Assembly (NCBI GenBank): GCA_963850525.1
Contig: CAWKLQ010000008.1
Location: 868,001 to 932,000, forward strand
Origin: JAEMQF01 sp963850525
GTDB taxonomy: Bacteria; Pseudomonadota; Gammaproteobacteria; Burkholderiales; Burkholderiaceae_C
DNA: 64,000 nt
Direction: 5' to 3'
Shown here: one piece after another, positions 8,215 to 17,250 of the stretch
Layout of the letters: every line of letters starts with the position of its first letter
Position numbering within the stretch: the stretch's first letter is position 1
Made by a program: the position numbers and the translations under genes
Notes under the pieces: model-generated
Database searches by the model: none
What the model saw: only the letters and a program-made list of their open reading frames with translations
What the model was told of the DNA's origin: nothing

Positions 8215-9080
8215 AGAAACGACTGATCGCCTGCCTGCTGATACGCGATGGCCTGATCGTCCAGAGCATCGGCTTCGCGCGCTACCTGCCGATCGGGCGG
8301 CCCCGCTTTCCGATCGAATTCGTCGTGAAGTGGGACGTCGACGAGATCGTTCTGCTCGACATGAGCGCGACTGCCGAGAATCGCGGGCCGCGCTCCGATC
8401 TGCTGGAAACGCTCTCCCGCTACTGCTACGTGCCGCTGACGGTGGGCGGTGGGGTGCGCAGCGTTGACGACGTTCGCCTGGCGATCCAGCACGGTGCCGA
8501 CAAGGTCTGCGTAAATTCGCATGCGCTAGAGCGGCCGGAGCTCATCGGCGAAATCGCCGGGGTCTATGGCAATCAGTGCGTCGTGGTCTCGATGGATTGC
8601 CGGCGCGAGACCGACGGGTCGTACCAAGTCTGGGCACGCTCGGGTCAGCAGCGGACCGGCCGCAGCGCCGTCGAGTGGGCGCGCCTCTGCGAGGCGCTCG
8701 GCGCAGGCGAGATCTTCCTCAACTCGATCGATCGTGACGGCTCACGCCTGGGCTACGACCTGGAGCTGATCGCCTCGGTCAGCAGGGCGGTCGGGATTCC
8801 GGTGATCGCCTGCGGCGGCATCGGCAACCACGCCGACTTCGCCGCCGGCATTGAAGCCGGCGCCGCCGCAGTCGCAGCAGCGAACATCTTCCATCACATC
8901 GAGCACAGCACCATCCTGGCAAAGGCGAACATGGTGACGCGCGGCATTGATGTCCGCCTTGACAGCGAAGCCAAATACGCCGGCCGCGAGTTCGACGAAA
9001 CCGGTCGGCTGCTGATGCTCGACGCCGAGCGCCTCGCAAGCGTCGAGTTCCAGCGCCGCGGCGCGGAAAAGGTCAGATGA
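8208..9080 (+). CDS. HisF-like protein, copy 1 (ammonia channel partner of HisH-like protein)
   Basis: GTG start, 290 residues, overlapping the HisH-like stop by seven bases. The TIM-barrel signatures VDEIVLLDMSAT, PLTVGGGVRS, GAGEIFLNSIDRDG and VIACGGIGN match HisF. The catalytic Asp11 of true HisF (CLDV) is replaced by leucine (ACLLIRDG), while Asp130 is kept (VVSMDCRR). The loss of Asp11 argues against imidazole-glycerol-phosphate synthesis and for an ammonia-delivery role. The protein is about 35 residues longer than HisF, with a C-terminal tail of unknown role after about residue 250. Its stop overlaps the following amidotransferase start. Confidence 0.87.
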   Translation: MLKKRLIACLLIRDGLIVQSIGFARYLPIGRPRFPIEFVVKWDVDEIVLLDMSATAENRGPRSDLLETLSRYCYVPLTVGGGVRSVDDVRLAIQHGADKVCVNSHALERPELIGEIAGVYGNQCVVVSMDCRRETDGSYQVWARSGQQRTGRSAVEWARLCEALGAGEIFLNSIDRDGSRLGYDLELIASVSRAVGIPVIACGGIGNHADFAAGIEAGAAAVAAANIFHHIEHSTILAKANMVTRGIDVRLDSEAKYAGREFDETGRLLMLDAERLASVEFQRRGAEKVR

Positions 9081-10423
9081 TGATCTATTGCAAGCGCTGC
9101 CTGTATCCGGCCAACCACCCCTACGGCATGGTCTTCGACCAAGCCGGCATCTGTTCAGGCTGCCGCGTCCACGAGGAAAAGGACAGCCTCGACTGGAACG
9201 CCCGGCTGGAGCTGCTTCGGCGAATCGCCGGCGCCAACTCGCGACGCAGCCAGGGCCGAGGATTCGACTGCATCGTGCCCGTGACTGGCGGCGGCGACAG
9301 CTATTTCATCGTCCACACGGTGAAGAACGTGCTCGGCATGAATCCGCTGCTGGTGCACTACAACCACGAATACAACACCGACGTCGGCATCCGCAACCTG
9401 GCAAACCTTGCGACCGTCTTCGACTGCGATGTCCTGACGTCGACGCTGTCGCCGTCGCTGCTCAAGCGCGTCACCCGCGAGACGCTGCGCCGGTTCGGCA
9501 GCATGTACTGGCAGGCCCTCGCCGGGACGCTGACGTTCCCGGTGCAGGTGGCGGTGAAGTTCCGCATCCCGCTCATCATCTGGGGCGTGCACGGCTGGTC
9601 CGAGCAGACGGGAATGTTCTCGCACCTCGACGAGGTTGAGATGACCGAGCGGTGCCGCAAGGAACACGGCCTCATGGGCATCGCCGCCGAGGACCTCGTC
9701 AACGGCGACGCCAGCCTCTCGCGCGCCGACGTGCAGCCCTTCGTCTATCCCTACGACAACGAGCTCGAGGCCGTGGGTGTGCGCGGCATCTACCTCAGCA
9801 ACTACATCCGCTGGGATGCCAAGACCCAGCATGAACAGATGATCCGCCTCTACGGCTACGAAGCCGCGGTCCAGCAGCGCACCTTCAACACCTACGAGGA
9901 CGTGCACTGCATGCACTCGGCCGGGCTGCACGACTACATCAAGTACCTCAAGCTCGGCTACGGCAAGGTCACCGACCATGCATCGCGCGAAATCCGCCTG
10001 CGCCGGATGACGCGCGAGCAGGGCATCGAAATGGTGCGGCGCTACGCCAGCGTCCAGCCGAACGACACGGCGCGGTTCCTCGACTGGGTCGAGATGGATC
10101 GAGAGCAGCTCTTCATTTGCCTCGACGCGCGGCGCGACCCCGCGGTCTGGCGGCGCGCGAGTGACGGCGCCTGGACGCTGCGTGATTCGGTTCTCGGCCA
10201 CGCCGCGGATGGCGGCGTGGACGCCGCCCGGCTGTCCACGGTGGATCAGGACGCCGAGTACCACACCACGGCCGCAGCGGAGCCGGAGACGGCACGCGAA
10301 GGCTACCTGCTGATGGGCCGGGGCTACGTCGACAAGTACGATTGCGGCGCGGTCCTCGACCAGCCGCCCGGAGGCGGCCTGACACCGCGCGAATGGCAGC
10401 GTCCTTCGCTGACCGCGGAATAG
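9077..10423 (+). CDS. N-acetyl sugar amidotransferase 1 (WbpG/PseA type), variant PP-loop
   Basis: The protein has 448 residues; the ATGA start overlaps the HisF-like stop. It has the family's two CxxC pairs near the N-terminus (Cys5/Cys8 and Cys26/Cys29, probable zinc site) and an ATP pyrophosphatase loop at residues 70-75 reading TGGGDS instead of the usual SGGxDS. Later PLIIWGVHGWSEQ and HDYIKYLKLGYGKVTDH are typical of the family. These enzymes activate the N-acetyl carbonyl of a sugar with ATP and replace oxygen with ammonia from HisH/HisF, giving an acetamidino group. It is some 70 residues longer than its two paralogues because of a C-terminal tail. The altered loop and tail leave its activity open. 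Confidence 0.85.
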   Translation: MMIYCKRCLYPANHPYGMVFDQAGICSGCRVHEEKDSLDWNARLELLRRIAGANSRRSQGRGFDCIVPVTGGGDSYFIVHTVKNVLGMNPLLVHYNHEYNTDVGIRNLANLATVFDCDVLTSTLSPSLLKRVTRETLRRFGSMYWQALAGTLTFPVQVAVKFRIPLIIWGVHGWSEQTGMFSHLDEVEMTERCRKEHGLMGIAAEDLVNGDASLSRADVQPFVYPYDNELEAVGVRGIYLSNYIRWDAKTQHEQMIRLYGYEAAVQQRTFNTYEDVHCMHSAGLHDYIKYLKLGYGKVTDHASREIRLRRMTREQGIEMVRRYASVQPNDTARFLDWVEMDREQLFICLDARRDPAVWRRASDGAWTLRDSVLGHAADGGVDAARLSTVDQDAEYHTTAAAEPETAREGYLLMGRGYVDKYDCGAVLDQPPGGGLTPREWQRPSLTAE

Positions 10424-10425
10424 AC

Positions 10426-11538
10426 ATGTACTACTGCAAGCGCTGCGTGCTGCCGAGCACAAAACCGGGATTGACGATGGACGTGGAGGGCGTGTGCAGC
10501 GCCTGCCGCTCGGTCGAGAAGAAGCACCGCATCGACTGGGACGCGCGCGCCGCGAGGCTGCGCAGGCTGGCCGACCAGGTTCGGGGCACGAACGGCAACG
10601 GCTACGAGTGCATCGTGCCGGTGAGCGGCGGTAAGGACAGCTGCTATCAGGCCTACATGATGAGCAAGGTCTACGGCCTGAAGACGCTCGCGGTGGTCGT
10701 CGTGCCGCACCTGCAGACGGTGGAGGGAATCGAGAACCTCAACGCCATGGTCACCGGCCTGGGGGTCGACCTGATCAAGGTCGCGGTACGGCCGGCGACG
10801 CTACAGAAGATCCGACGGATTGCACTGCTCAAGATCGGCAATCCCAACTATGCCGAGCACCGGGTGGTGTTTTCCGCCGTCGCGCGCGTCGCCTCCTTCT
10901 ACAACGCACCGCTGGTCGTCTGGGGTGAGGACATCGGCGTCGAGTTCGGCGGCACCGTCTCGGCCAGTAGTGCCGAGGATGGTTCGGCCGACGAGCTGAT
11001 CAATAACGACCTGTTCCGGGAGGTTGGCTTCGAGGACCTGCTCGCCGGCGAAGTGCCCGAGAACCAGCTGTTCTTCTACCAGTACCCCAGCCGGGAAGAG
11101 CTGGCGCGCAAGAAAATCAAGACGATCTACCTCGGCTATTTCCACTGGTGGGACGGCTACAAACACTATCAGGTGGCGCGCCAGTTCGGGTTCAAGCCGC
11201 GGCAGGCGGGGCCGCTATCGGGCAACGTCCTCGCCTACGACAACATCGACGAGAAGCTCTGCGAGATCCACATCTGGTTCAAGTTCCTCAAGTTCGGCTT
11301 CTGGCGCCCGACCGACCAGTGTTGCTACCTGATCTGGAACGGCTACATGGAGCGCGAAGAGGCAGTCGAGCGGGTGCTCGCGAAGCAGTACGAGTTCCCC
11401 GGCGAGTACCTGAAGGAGTTCCTCGAATACCACCAGTTGACGGAGGATGAGTTCTGGGCATCGGCGGAGCGCTGGCGAAACCTGGACATATGGCACCGGA
11501 TCAATGGTCAGTGGCGCCTCAGGAATGAAATTGCGTAG
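10426..11538 (+). CDS. N-acetyl sugar amidotransferase 2 (WbpG/PseA type)
   Basis: The protein has 370 residues. The ATG at 10426 is preferred to upstream in-frame codons because MYYCKRCVLP is the family's canonical start and it lies two bases after the preceding stop. Cys4/Cys7 and Cys24/Cys27 form the paired CxxC site, and the PP-loop SGGKDS is intact at residues 67-72. LVVWGEDIGVEFGG and HIWFKFLKFGFWRPTD follow. It sits in tandem with paralogue 1 behind the same HisH/HisF pair. The two may amidinate different positions or sugars, or may work as a pair with the intact copy doing the ATP chemistry; neither can be decided here. Confidence 0.88.
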   Translation: MYYCKRCVLPSTKPGLTMDVEGVCSACRSVEKKHRIDWDARAARLRRLADQVRGTNGNGYECIVPVSGGKDSCYQAYMMSKVYGLKTLAVVVVPHLQTVEGIENLNAMVTGLGVDLIKVAVRPATLQKIRRIALLKIGNPNYAEHRVVFSAVARVASFYNAPLVVWGEDIGVEFGGTVSASSAEDGSADELINNDLFREVGFEDLLAGEVPENQLFFYQYPSREELARKKIKTIYLGYFHWWDGYKHYQVARQFGFKPRQAGPLSGNVLAYDNIDEKLCEIHIWFKFLKFGFWRPTDQCCYLIWNGYMEREEAVERVLAKQYEFPGEYLKEFLEYHQLTEDEFWASAERWRNLDIWHRINGQWRLRNEIA

Positions 11539-11643
11539 GCTCCTGCCCTTGACGGTTGAGTACGTGGCCTCGGCAATCATGCCGCTCTTCGGACCACCGT
11601 GTTTCGTCGGGCCGAACCTCGTCGACCACAACTGCACTTCGTC

Positions 11644-12927
11644 ATGAGTGCCGGTATGTTGCGGTCGGCAGGCATCTATGGCGTCGCCAATTTGCTGTCG
11701 GCGGGCGTGCCATTCCTCTTACTGCCGGTGCTCACGCGCGTACTGACGCCCTCTGAGTACGGCAACGTAATCTCCTTCTATATGCTGGTCGCGGTGTGTT
11801 CAGCGGTGGCCGGCCTGAGCATGCACGCCGCCATCGGAATACGCTGGGCTGATCCGTCTAAAGGAGATCCACGAGGCTACACAGCTTCTGCGCTGCTGCT
11901 GGTTTTCCTTTCGACCGCATTCGCGGCAATCTTGTCGGCCATCTTTGGCCCATTGGTCGGCGTCGATTTGTCCCCCAGCATTTGCGCGCTCGCCGCTCTC
12001 ATGGCCGGCACTAACGTCATCCAAGGCATGCGCTTTGCCGTGTGGCAGCTTCGCGAAGAGCCAATGCGCGCCGCGGCGCTCCAGGTGGCTGCGGCGTCAA
12101 TGAACGTAATCCTTTCCTTGCTCGCAGTGTTTGTAGCGCACCTCGGTGGGCTCGGGCGGATCCTCGGCGCCGTGGCGACCGGCGTCCTCGTGGCTGTGCT
12201 GTGCGTCTATTCGTTAAGACAAGATGGATCCACCGCCCGCGTAACCACAGCGGACAGCCGCGGTCTTCTGCGATTTGGTTTGCCCTTGATTCCACACGCC
12301 TTTGGAGGCGCAATACTCACCAGCGCTGACCGCTTTGCGGTATCGGCCAACTTGGGGTCCGCCGCATTGGGAATATACGGAACCGCGTCGCAGCTCGGCA
12401 TGGTCCTTACCGTACTTGCCGACGCAGCGACTAAGGCCTACACGCCCACGATGTACCGCATGCTCAGCAAGAACACGATTCGATCACGGCTTCGCCTCGT
12501 TGCGCTAGCGTACGCCAGTGTCCCGATTTGGCTTGCGATCGCTTTCGCGCTTTGGGGATGCTACGTGGGCATCGGAACGCTGCTGCTGGGTGATCGCTAC
12601 CTCGAGGCAGTCGACCTCGCGATCTGGTTCTTGCTTGGCGGGGCTGTCAGCGGCGTATACCTCAACATGGCCGGCCTCTTCTTCTTCACCGGTAAGACCG
12701 AGTTGATTAGCTTAGCAACCGTTGTCGCCTCCGTGGTCGTGCTGATGCTCGTGGCCAGCGCAGTCGCCAGATTCGGGCTTGTTGGCGGTGCGATGACCTA
12801 CCTCTCTGGGCAACTTGTCTTGCTGATTGCAGCGTGGGCAGTGTCACTGCGCATTACACCGATACCGTGGTCGAGCCCAATACTCGCCATGCGGGTGTTG
12901 TTTCGTCGGCGGAAAGGCGCGCCATGA
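11644..12927 (+). CDS. Polysaccharide flippase, Wzx-like
   Basis: The protein has 427 residues and about twelve hydrophobic segments. It starts MSAGMLRSAGIYGVANLLSA, and LLPVLTRVLTPSEYG is a hallmark of Wzx/MOP-family oligosaccharide flippases, as is FGLPLIPHAFGGAILTSADR. It would move lipid-linked oligosaccharide across the inner membrane. The ATG at 11644 gives the normal N-terminus and follows about 105 bases of non-coding sequence after the amidotransferase. The gene is visibly less G+C-rich and uses more A/T-ending codons than its neighbours, a common sign that flippase genes are exchanged between strains. Confidence 0.88.
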   Translation: MSAGMLRSAGIYGVANLLSAGVPFLLLPVLTRVLTPSEYGNVISFYMLVAVCSAVAGLSMHAAIGIRWADPSKGDPRGYTASALLLVFLSTAFAAILSAIFGPLVGVDLSPSICALAALMAGTNVIQGMRFAVWQLREEPMRAAALQVAAASMNVILSLLAVFVAHLGGLGRILGAVATGVLVAVLCVYSLRQDGSTARVTTADSRGLLRFGLPLIPHAFGGAILTSADRFAVSANLGSAALGIYGTASQLGMVLTVLADAATKAYTPTMYRMLSKNTIRSRLRLVALAYASVPIWLAIAFALWGCYVGIGTLLLGDRYLEAVDLAIWFLLGGAVSGVYLNMAGLFFFTGKTELISLATVVASVVVLMLVASAVARFGLVGGAMTYLSGQLVLLIAAWAVSLRITPIPWSSPILAMRVLFRRRKGAP

Positions 12928-13193
12928 TCTGGCCCAATCGGCTTGGCCGGCCTCCGCCCTCACGCCCGGCATCGTGGCAACAACAGTATCGGGGCTACTG
13001 CAAGCGCGACGACATCGATCGCGAGGTCCAATTCGACGGCGCCGATATTCTGCCCGTCGGATGCCGCCGGATCGAGGTTGGTAAGGACACCAACCGGGAC
13101 GGACTTTTTGCGATCCCAGCCGCCATTGGACTGTCGGCGATTGTGGGCGGCCATTGCGTGCACCGCAAGAAGGCCAGCGCGATTGCGCGTTAA
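12924..13193 (+). CDS. Small hypothetical ORF, 89 residues
   Basis: The ATG overlaps the flippase stop as ATGA, the coupling used throughout this cluster, and the frame stays open for 89 codons to within four bases of the next gene. The product (starting MIWPNRLGRPPPSR) is basic, with a short hydrophobic stretch (AIPAAIGLSAIVGGH) near its C-terminus. I do not recognise a family. It may be a real coupled small membrane protein, a remnant, or chance reading of a 270-base spacer. Support is position only. Confidence 0.25.
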   Translation: MIWPNRLGRPPPSRPASWQQQYRGYCKRDDIDREVQFDGADILPVGCRRIEVGKDTNRDGLFAIPAAIGLSAIVGGHCVHRKKASAIAR

Positions 13194-13197
13194 CTGC

Positions 13198-14760
13198 ATG
13201 CCGAACACCCCTCGCAACCCCACCGCCAACTCCCCGCCGCTGTCATCGGACATGATGGCCGCACTTGCGGGTATCGAAACCACGTTTCCGGTGCTTGAAT
13301 GGCGTGTCGCCGGCATTGTGCTGTGGCCTCTGCTGCGGCTGCGATGGATGTTCGCAGAATGGGCATCGCACTACACCGGTGCCGACGCGGGCGCTGTCAG
13401 AGGGATCGGCGCCTGGCGGCGGCTGGAGCAGTTGGTTCGCGGGCTGGCGTCGGCGCGCCGCGCAGATCGCAACGATGCCCCGGCGCACGACGGGGGATCT
13501 GCCCGTCGCGATTTGGTGTTTCTTTCCGACGGGCTGTCGTTCGCTCGACTGGGGGAACGCTGGGTCGAGCGATTCTGCGACCCGATCCTGGCTCATGCCA
13601 AAGAGCGCGGACTGAGCTGTGCGATGTGGACTCCGACCCACCACTACTACCAGCCCCGCTTCACTCCTTCACTCTTCATCCAGCCTGCCATCGACCGCGC
13701 CAACGCCATCGGCGCGCTGCGGGGCCATCTGGGCTCAGGCGATATCCATTTGCCAGCACGGGCACAAGTCGCAGACTGGCTGCGCAAACGGGGCTTTGGC
13801 GCCGGTTCGTTCGATGTCACAAAAATCCTTTCGGACGCGATGCGCATCCGCTCAATTGCAGCCATGTATCGCAACATGCTCACGCTTGTGCGTCCCCGCC
13901 TGGCATTCATCGTGAGCTTCTATGGCGTCGAGGGAATGGCCTTCGTGCTGGCCTGTCGCGCCTGCGGGATCCCGGTGGTCGACATCCAGCACGGTGTGCA
14001 GGGCGACTTGCATCCCGCCTACGCCGCTTGGCCGGCGCCGGCAATGGGGGGTACGCACGCGCTACTGCCAGACCGCTTTTGGGTCTGGTCATCATGGGAG
14101 CGCGATGTGATCGCGCGTTGGGCCGCTGGCACCGGGCACTCAGCCGTGATCGGCGGCAATCCATGGTTGGACGTCTGGCAGGATGGCTCCGCGTGGCGCG
14201 AGGCCGGCGCGGCCATGGAGGCCGCGCGTGCCCTCCGTCTGCGGGCCAACAGACGGCAGGTGGTGCTTGTCACGTTGCAGTACGGGCTCGACGCCCGCGA
14301 GCAGCTCGAGCCTCTGGCCTCGCTGTTGCGCGAGGCCGGCGATCGATTCGCTTTCTGGGTCCGTCTTCATCCGTTGATGCTGGACCGCCGCGAGTCGATT
14401 CGCGCGCACCTGGCGCCCGCCGGCCGGTGCGAACTGGACGCACCGACCGACCTTCCGCTGCCGTCCCTGTTGCCCTGTGTGGACGTGCACCTGACCCACA
14501 GCTCCAGCACCGCGATCGAAGCGGCACAGTTCGGTGTGCGATCGGTGCTCAGTAGCCCCTACGGGATCGAGGTGTTCGGCCCGTTGATCGCCTCCAAAAT
14601 GGCGCACCTGGAAGTGGGCGCCGCACCAGTGCTCGCGTCTACACTCGCTGGCTTTGCCGCAATGCGCGCGCGCCAGACTGGGGCAGCCCCACAAGTAGGC
14701 GCCGCGCTGGACCTGCTGCTGGCCGAGACGGGGCCTGATTTGAAGCCAAAGAATCCATGA
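13198..14760 (+). CDS. Surface carbohydrate biosynthesis protein, GT-B-like
   Basis: The protein has 520 residues from ATG 13198; upstream in-frame codons fall in the spacer and are ignored. Recognisable segments are LVFLSDGLSFARLGERW, VSFYGVEGMAFVLACRACGIPVVDIQHGVQGD, VIGGNPWLD and a late LTHSSSTAIEAAQFGVRS. The IQHG motif and the terminal 'SS.T..EAA..G' block occur in putative capsule and surface-polysaccharide transferases of GT-B shape. I read it as a probable sugar or glycerol-phosphate transferase, but the donor and exact family are unknown. It ends in ATGA overlap with the second HisH-like gene. Confidence 0.6.
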   Translation: MPNTPRNPTANSPPLSSDMMAALAGIETTFPVLEWRVAGIVLWPLLRLRWMFAEWASHYTGADAGAVRGIGAWRRLEQLVRGLASARRADRNDAPAHDGGSARRDLVFLSDGLSFARLGERWVERFCDPILAHAKERGLSCAMWTPTHHYYQPRFTPSLFIQPAIDRANAIGALRGHLGSGDIHLPARAQVADWLRKRGFGAGSFDVTKILSDAMRIRSIAAMYRNMLTLVRPRLAFIVSFYGVEGMAFVLACRACGIPVVDIQHGVQGDLHPAYAAWPAPAMGGTHALLPDRFWVWSSWERDVIARWAAGTGHSAVIGGNPWLDVWQDGSAWREAGAAMEAARALRLRANRRQVVLVTLQYGLDAREQLEPLASLLREAGDRFAFWVRLHPLMLDRRESIRAHLAPAGRCELDAPTDLPLPSLLPCVDVHLTHSSSTAIEAAQFGVRSVLSSPYGIEVFGPLIASKMAHLEVGAAPVLASTLAGFAAMRARQTGAAPQVGAALDLLLAETGPDLKPKNP

Positions 14761-15368
14761 TCACCATCGTCGACTACGGCATGGGCAACCTCGGCTCGAT
14801 CCGCAACATGCTCAAGAAGATCGGCGTCGACTCGGAAATCACGTCGGACGCGGGTCGCATCGCCGCAGCCACCAAACTTATCCTTCCCGGCGTTGGGGCG
14901 TTCGACGCGGGGATGCAGAGCCTTGTGCGGACCGACCTGATCCCGGTGCTTGGCGAACGCGTGTTGGTCGCTCGCGTGCCGATTCTGGGCATCTGCCTGG
15001 GCATGCAGCTGATGACGCACGGCAGCACCGAAGGCACGTGCCGGGGCCTGGGCTGGATCGACGGGCGAGCGCTTCGCTTCGCGCCCGCCGATGCGGCGCT
15101 GAAAGTGCCGCACATGGGCTGGAACCTGGTGCGGCCGATGCGCGAGGCCGCGCTGGTGGAGGCGCTGCCGGACGATCCGCGCTTCTACTTCGTGCACTCT
15201 TACTACATCCGCTGCGAGCGGCCGGAGGACGTGCTGCTGACCACCACGTACGGCAAGCCCTTCCACAGCGGCTTCCACCGCGGCAACGTCTGGGGCGTGC
15301 AGTTCCACCCCGAGAAGAGCCACAAGTTCGGCATGCACCTGCTGAGCAACTTCGCGGAGCGCTGCTGA
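14757..15368 (+). CDS. HisH-like glutamine amidotransferase, copy 2
   Basis: The protein has 203 residues, and its ATG overlaps the preceding stop. The triad is intact: Cys80 in LGICLGMQLMTHG, His184 and Glu186 in GVQFHPEKSHKFG. FYFVHSYYIRCERPEDVL is typical of HisH copies in O-antigen and flagellin-glycan loci. It is about as similar to copy 1 as expected for separate acquisitions rather than recent tandem duplication. Its partner is the HisF-like gene two bases downstream, and the third amidotransferase follows after the membrane protein gene. Confidence 0.9.
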   Translation: MITIVDYGMGNLGSIRNMLKKIGVDSEITSDAGRIAAATKLILPGVGAFDAGMQSLVRTDLIPVLGERVLVARVPILGICLGMQLMTHGSTEGTCRGLGWIDGRALRFAPADAALKVPHMGWNLVRPMREAALVEALPDDPRFYFVHSYYIRCERPEDVLLTTTYGKPFHSGFHRGNVWGVQFHPEKSHKFGMHLLSNFAERC

Positions 15369-15370
15369 CC

Positions 15371-16132
15371 GTGCTTAAGACACGCGTCATACCCTGCCTG
15401 CTGCTGCGCGGCGCGGGCCTGGTCAAGACGACGAGGTTCAGGGACCCGAAGTATGTCGGTGACCCGATCAACGCGATCAAGATCTTCAACGACAAGGAGG
15501 TGGACGAGTTGGTGCTGCTCGATATCACCGCGTCGAAAGAGAACCGCGGGCCGGCGTTCGCAGTCATCGAGGAGGTGGCGAGCGAGTGTTTCATGCCGCT
15601 CGCTTACGGGGGTGGAATCCGTACGGTCGAAGAGGCACGCCGCATCTTCAAGCTCGGCGTCGAGAAGGTCGTTTTCAACACGACCGCCTGGCGCGAGCCC
15701 GGGGTGTTGCGCGACGCCTCGCGCGAGTTCGGCGCTCAGGCGGTAGTGGCCTCGATCGACGTGCGCTGCAAGCTGTTTGGCCGCTACGAGGTCTGCGTCG
15801 AGGGCGGCACGCGGGCGACGGGCATCGATCCGGTCGAGTACGCGCAACGCATGGAGGCAGCCGGCGCTGGCGAGATCTTCCTGACCTCGATCGACCGCGA
15901 CGGTACGATGGCGGGCTACGAACTCGAGCTCCTCGCCAAGGTCACCTCGGCGGTCGCCATTCCGGTCATTGCCGCGGGTGGGGCTGGATCCCTGCGCGAC
16001 TTCGGCGCCGCGATCCGCGCGGGCGGCGCAGCAGCGGTGGCGGCCGGCGCAATGTTCGTGTTCCACGGGCCGCACCGGGCGGTGCTGATCACGTATCCGT
16101 CGCGCGACGAACTGGAGAAGGTGTTGGCATGA
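15371..16132 (+). CDS. HisF-like protein, copy 2
   Basis: GTG start, 253 residues, the usual HisF length. Barrel signatures include [47 protein letters not shown] and [13 protein letters not shown]. Position 11, the catalytic Asp of IGP synthase, is leucine ([10 protein letters not shown]) as in copy 1, while Asp130 is present (VVASIDVRC). The [22 protein letters not shown] segment is characteristic of HisF homologues in acetamidino-sugar loci. Ammonia delivery to a WbpG/PseA-type enzyme is the expected role. The stop overlaps the next ATG. Confidence 0.9.
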   Translation: MLKTRVIPCLLLRGAGLVKTTRFRDPKYVGDPINAIKIFNDKEVDELVLLDITASKENRGPAFAVIEEVASECFMPLAYGGGIRTVEEARRIFKLGVEKVVFNTTAWREPGVLRDASREFGAQAVVASIDVRCKLFGRYEVCVEGGTRATGIDPVEYAQRMEAAGAGEIFLTSIDRDGTMAGYELELLAKVTSAVAIPVIAAGGAGSLRDFGAAIRAGGAAAVAAGAMFVFHGPHRAVLITYPSRDELEKVLA

Positions 16133-17250
16133 GGGCCCGAAGAATGCGGCGGGCCTCTGCAGTGGCGCTGGTGGCGTTGCTTGCGCTGCTCGGCGCGCTG
16201 TTCCTGTCCGTGGCGGGCATCGACGCGCTCGAAGGCCGGAACGACTACCAGTTCTTTGCAGATTCGTCGACGTATCACGAAGCGGCGCGAGGCGGCCTGG
16301 GCCATATCGAAACGCTGTCGGACATGGTGGGCATCGCCGCCAATTTTCTCGGCCCGCTGGTCCTGCTGCAGCTGGCGGGTGAAGACTACTACGCGATCCT
16401 GGTACTGAATGGGTTGCTGCTGGCCTTTGGTGTGACGAGTCTTGCGCGTTCGTTGCAGCTGGACGCCTTCAAGCTGTTGCTCGTGCTGCTCGTCAATCCG
16501 ATGACAATCTCGAGCCTGCTGTCGGTCAACAAGGAGATCATCTCGCTGGTCTTCGTGGCCCTCCTGGTGCGTGCGTATACGACGGGCTCGATTGGCGCGC
16601 TGTTGCTGGCTGCTGTCGCATCGGTGCTGGTGCGGTGGCAATTGACGATGGTGCTGATCGTGGCTTTCCTGCTTCTTTGTCCGGCGAACCCCCTGCGAAG
16701 CCATCGACACGCCACCTTGCTGCTCCTGTTGGTCGGCTTCTCGGTGGCCTACGTTCAGTTGGCTGCAGCGCTTGAGCCACTTCGCATCAATTTCGAGGAG
16801 GCTGCCGAACATTACGAAGGCTCAGGCCTTTACGAAAGGCTGGTGTCGCTACAGAACGATGGCTGGTACTGGGCGATCTTCCCGGCCAAGGCCGCCCACC
16901 TGCTGTTCGGCATGGGCCTGCGCCTGGACCGCCTGTTCAACCCGACGAATGCCTACAACGACTTTTGGCAGCTACTGCACTCGACCACGTTGTTGCTGTT
17001 GTTCGTCGCGCTGCTGCGCGCCCGGCGATTCACGCTGCGTAACGACCTTGTCTATCTCAGTCTGATCTATGTGGCTGTGTTCGCGATCACGCCGATCTAC
17101 ACGCCACGCTACTTTTATCCGGTGTATGTGTTGTGGGCAGCGGCGCTGTGCACGCCGGATCACTTGTCCGCCGTGTTCCGCGTCCGCCGGCTCCAGCGCC
17201 GCACCAGACCCGAACCGCGTGTCCTCGTTGCCCCTGTGCCCGGTACCTGA
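16129..17250 (+). CDS. Multipass membrane protein, candidate Wzy polymerase
   Basis: The protein has 373 residues with around nine hydrophobic segments and large periplasmic or cytoplasmic loops, notably the soluble stretch around EAAEHYEGSGLYERLVSLQND. NKEIISLVFVALLVRA near the middle resembles the 'NKE' region of EpsG/Wzy-like and related membrane proteins of polysaccharide clusters. Such proteins are poorly conserved, so the polymerase call rests on topology, length and position between the HisF-like gene and an amidotransferase. It starts by ATGA overlap and its stop is followed immediately by the next ATG. Confidence 0.55.
   Translation: MRARRMRRASAVALVALLALLGALFLSVAGIDALEGRNDYQFFADSSTYHEAARGGLGHIETLSDMVGIAANFLGPLVLLQLAGEDYYAILVLNGLLLAFGVTSLARSLQLDAFKLLLVLLVNPMTISSLLSVNKEIISLVFVALLVRAYTTGSIGALLLAAVASVLVRWQLTMVLIVAFLLLCPANPLRSHRHATLLLLLVGFSVAYVQLAAALEPLRINFEEAAEHYEGSGLYERLVSLQNDGWYWAIFPAKAAHLLFGMGLRLDRLFNPTNAYNDFWQLLHSTTLLLLFVALLRARRFTLRNDLVYLSLIYVAVFAITPIYTPRYFYPVYVLWAAALCTPDHLSAVFRVRRLQRRTRPEPRVLVAPVPGT

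Noticed and set aside
7567..16132. Histidine biosynthesis genes hisH and hisF
   Set aside because: No other his genes are present, both HisF-like proteins lack Asp11, and both pairs sit beside sugar amidotransferases. A glycan role fits better.
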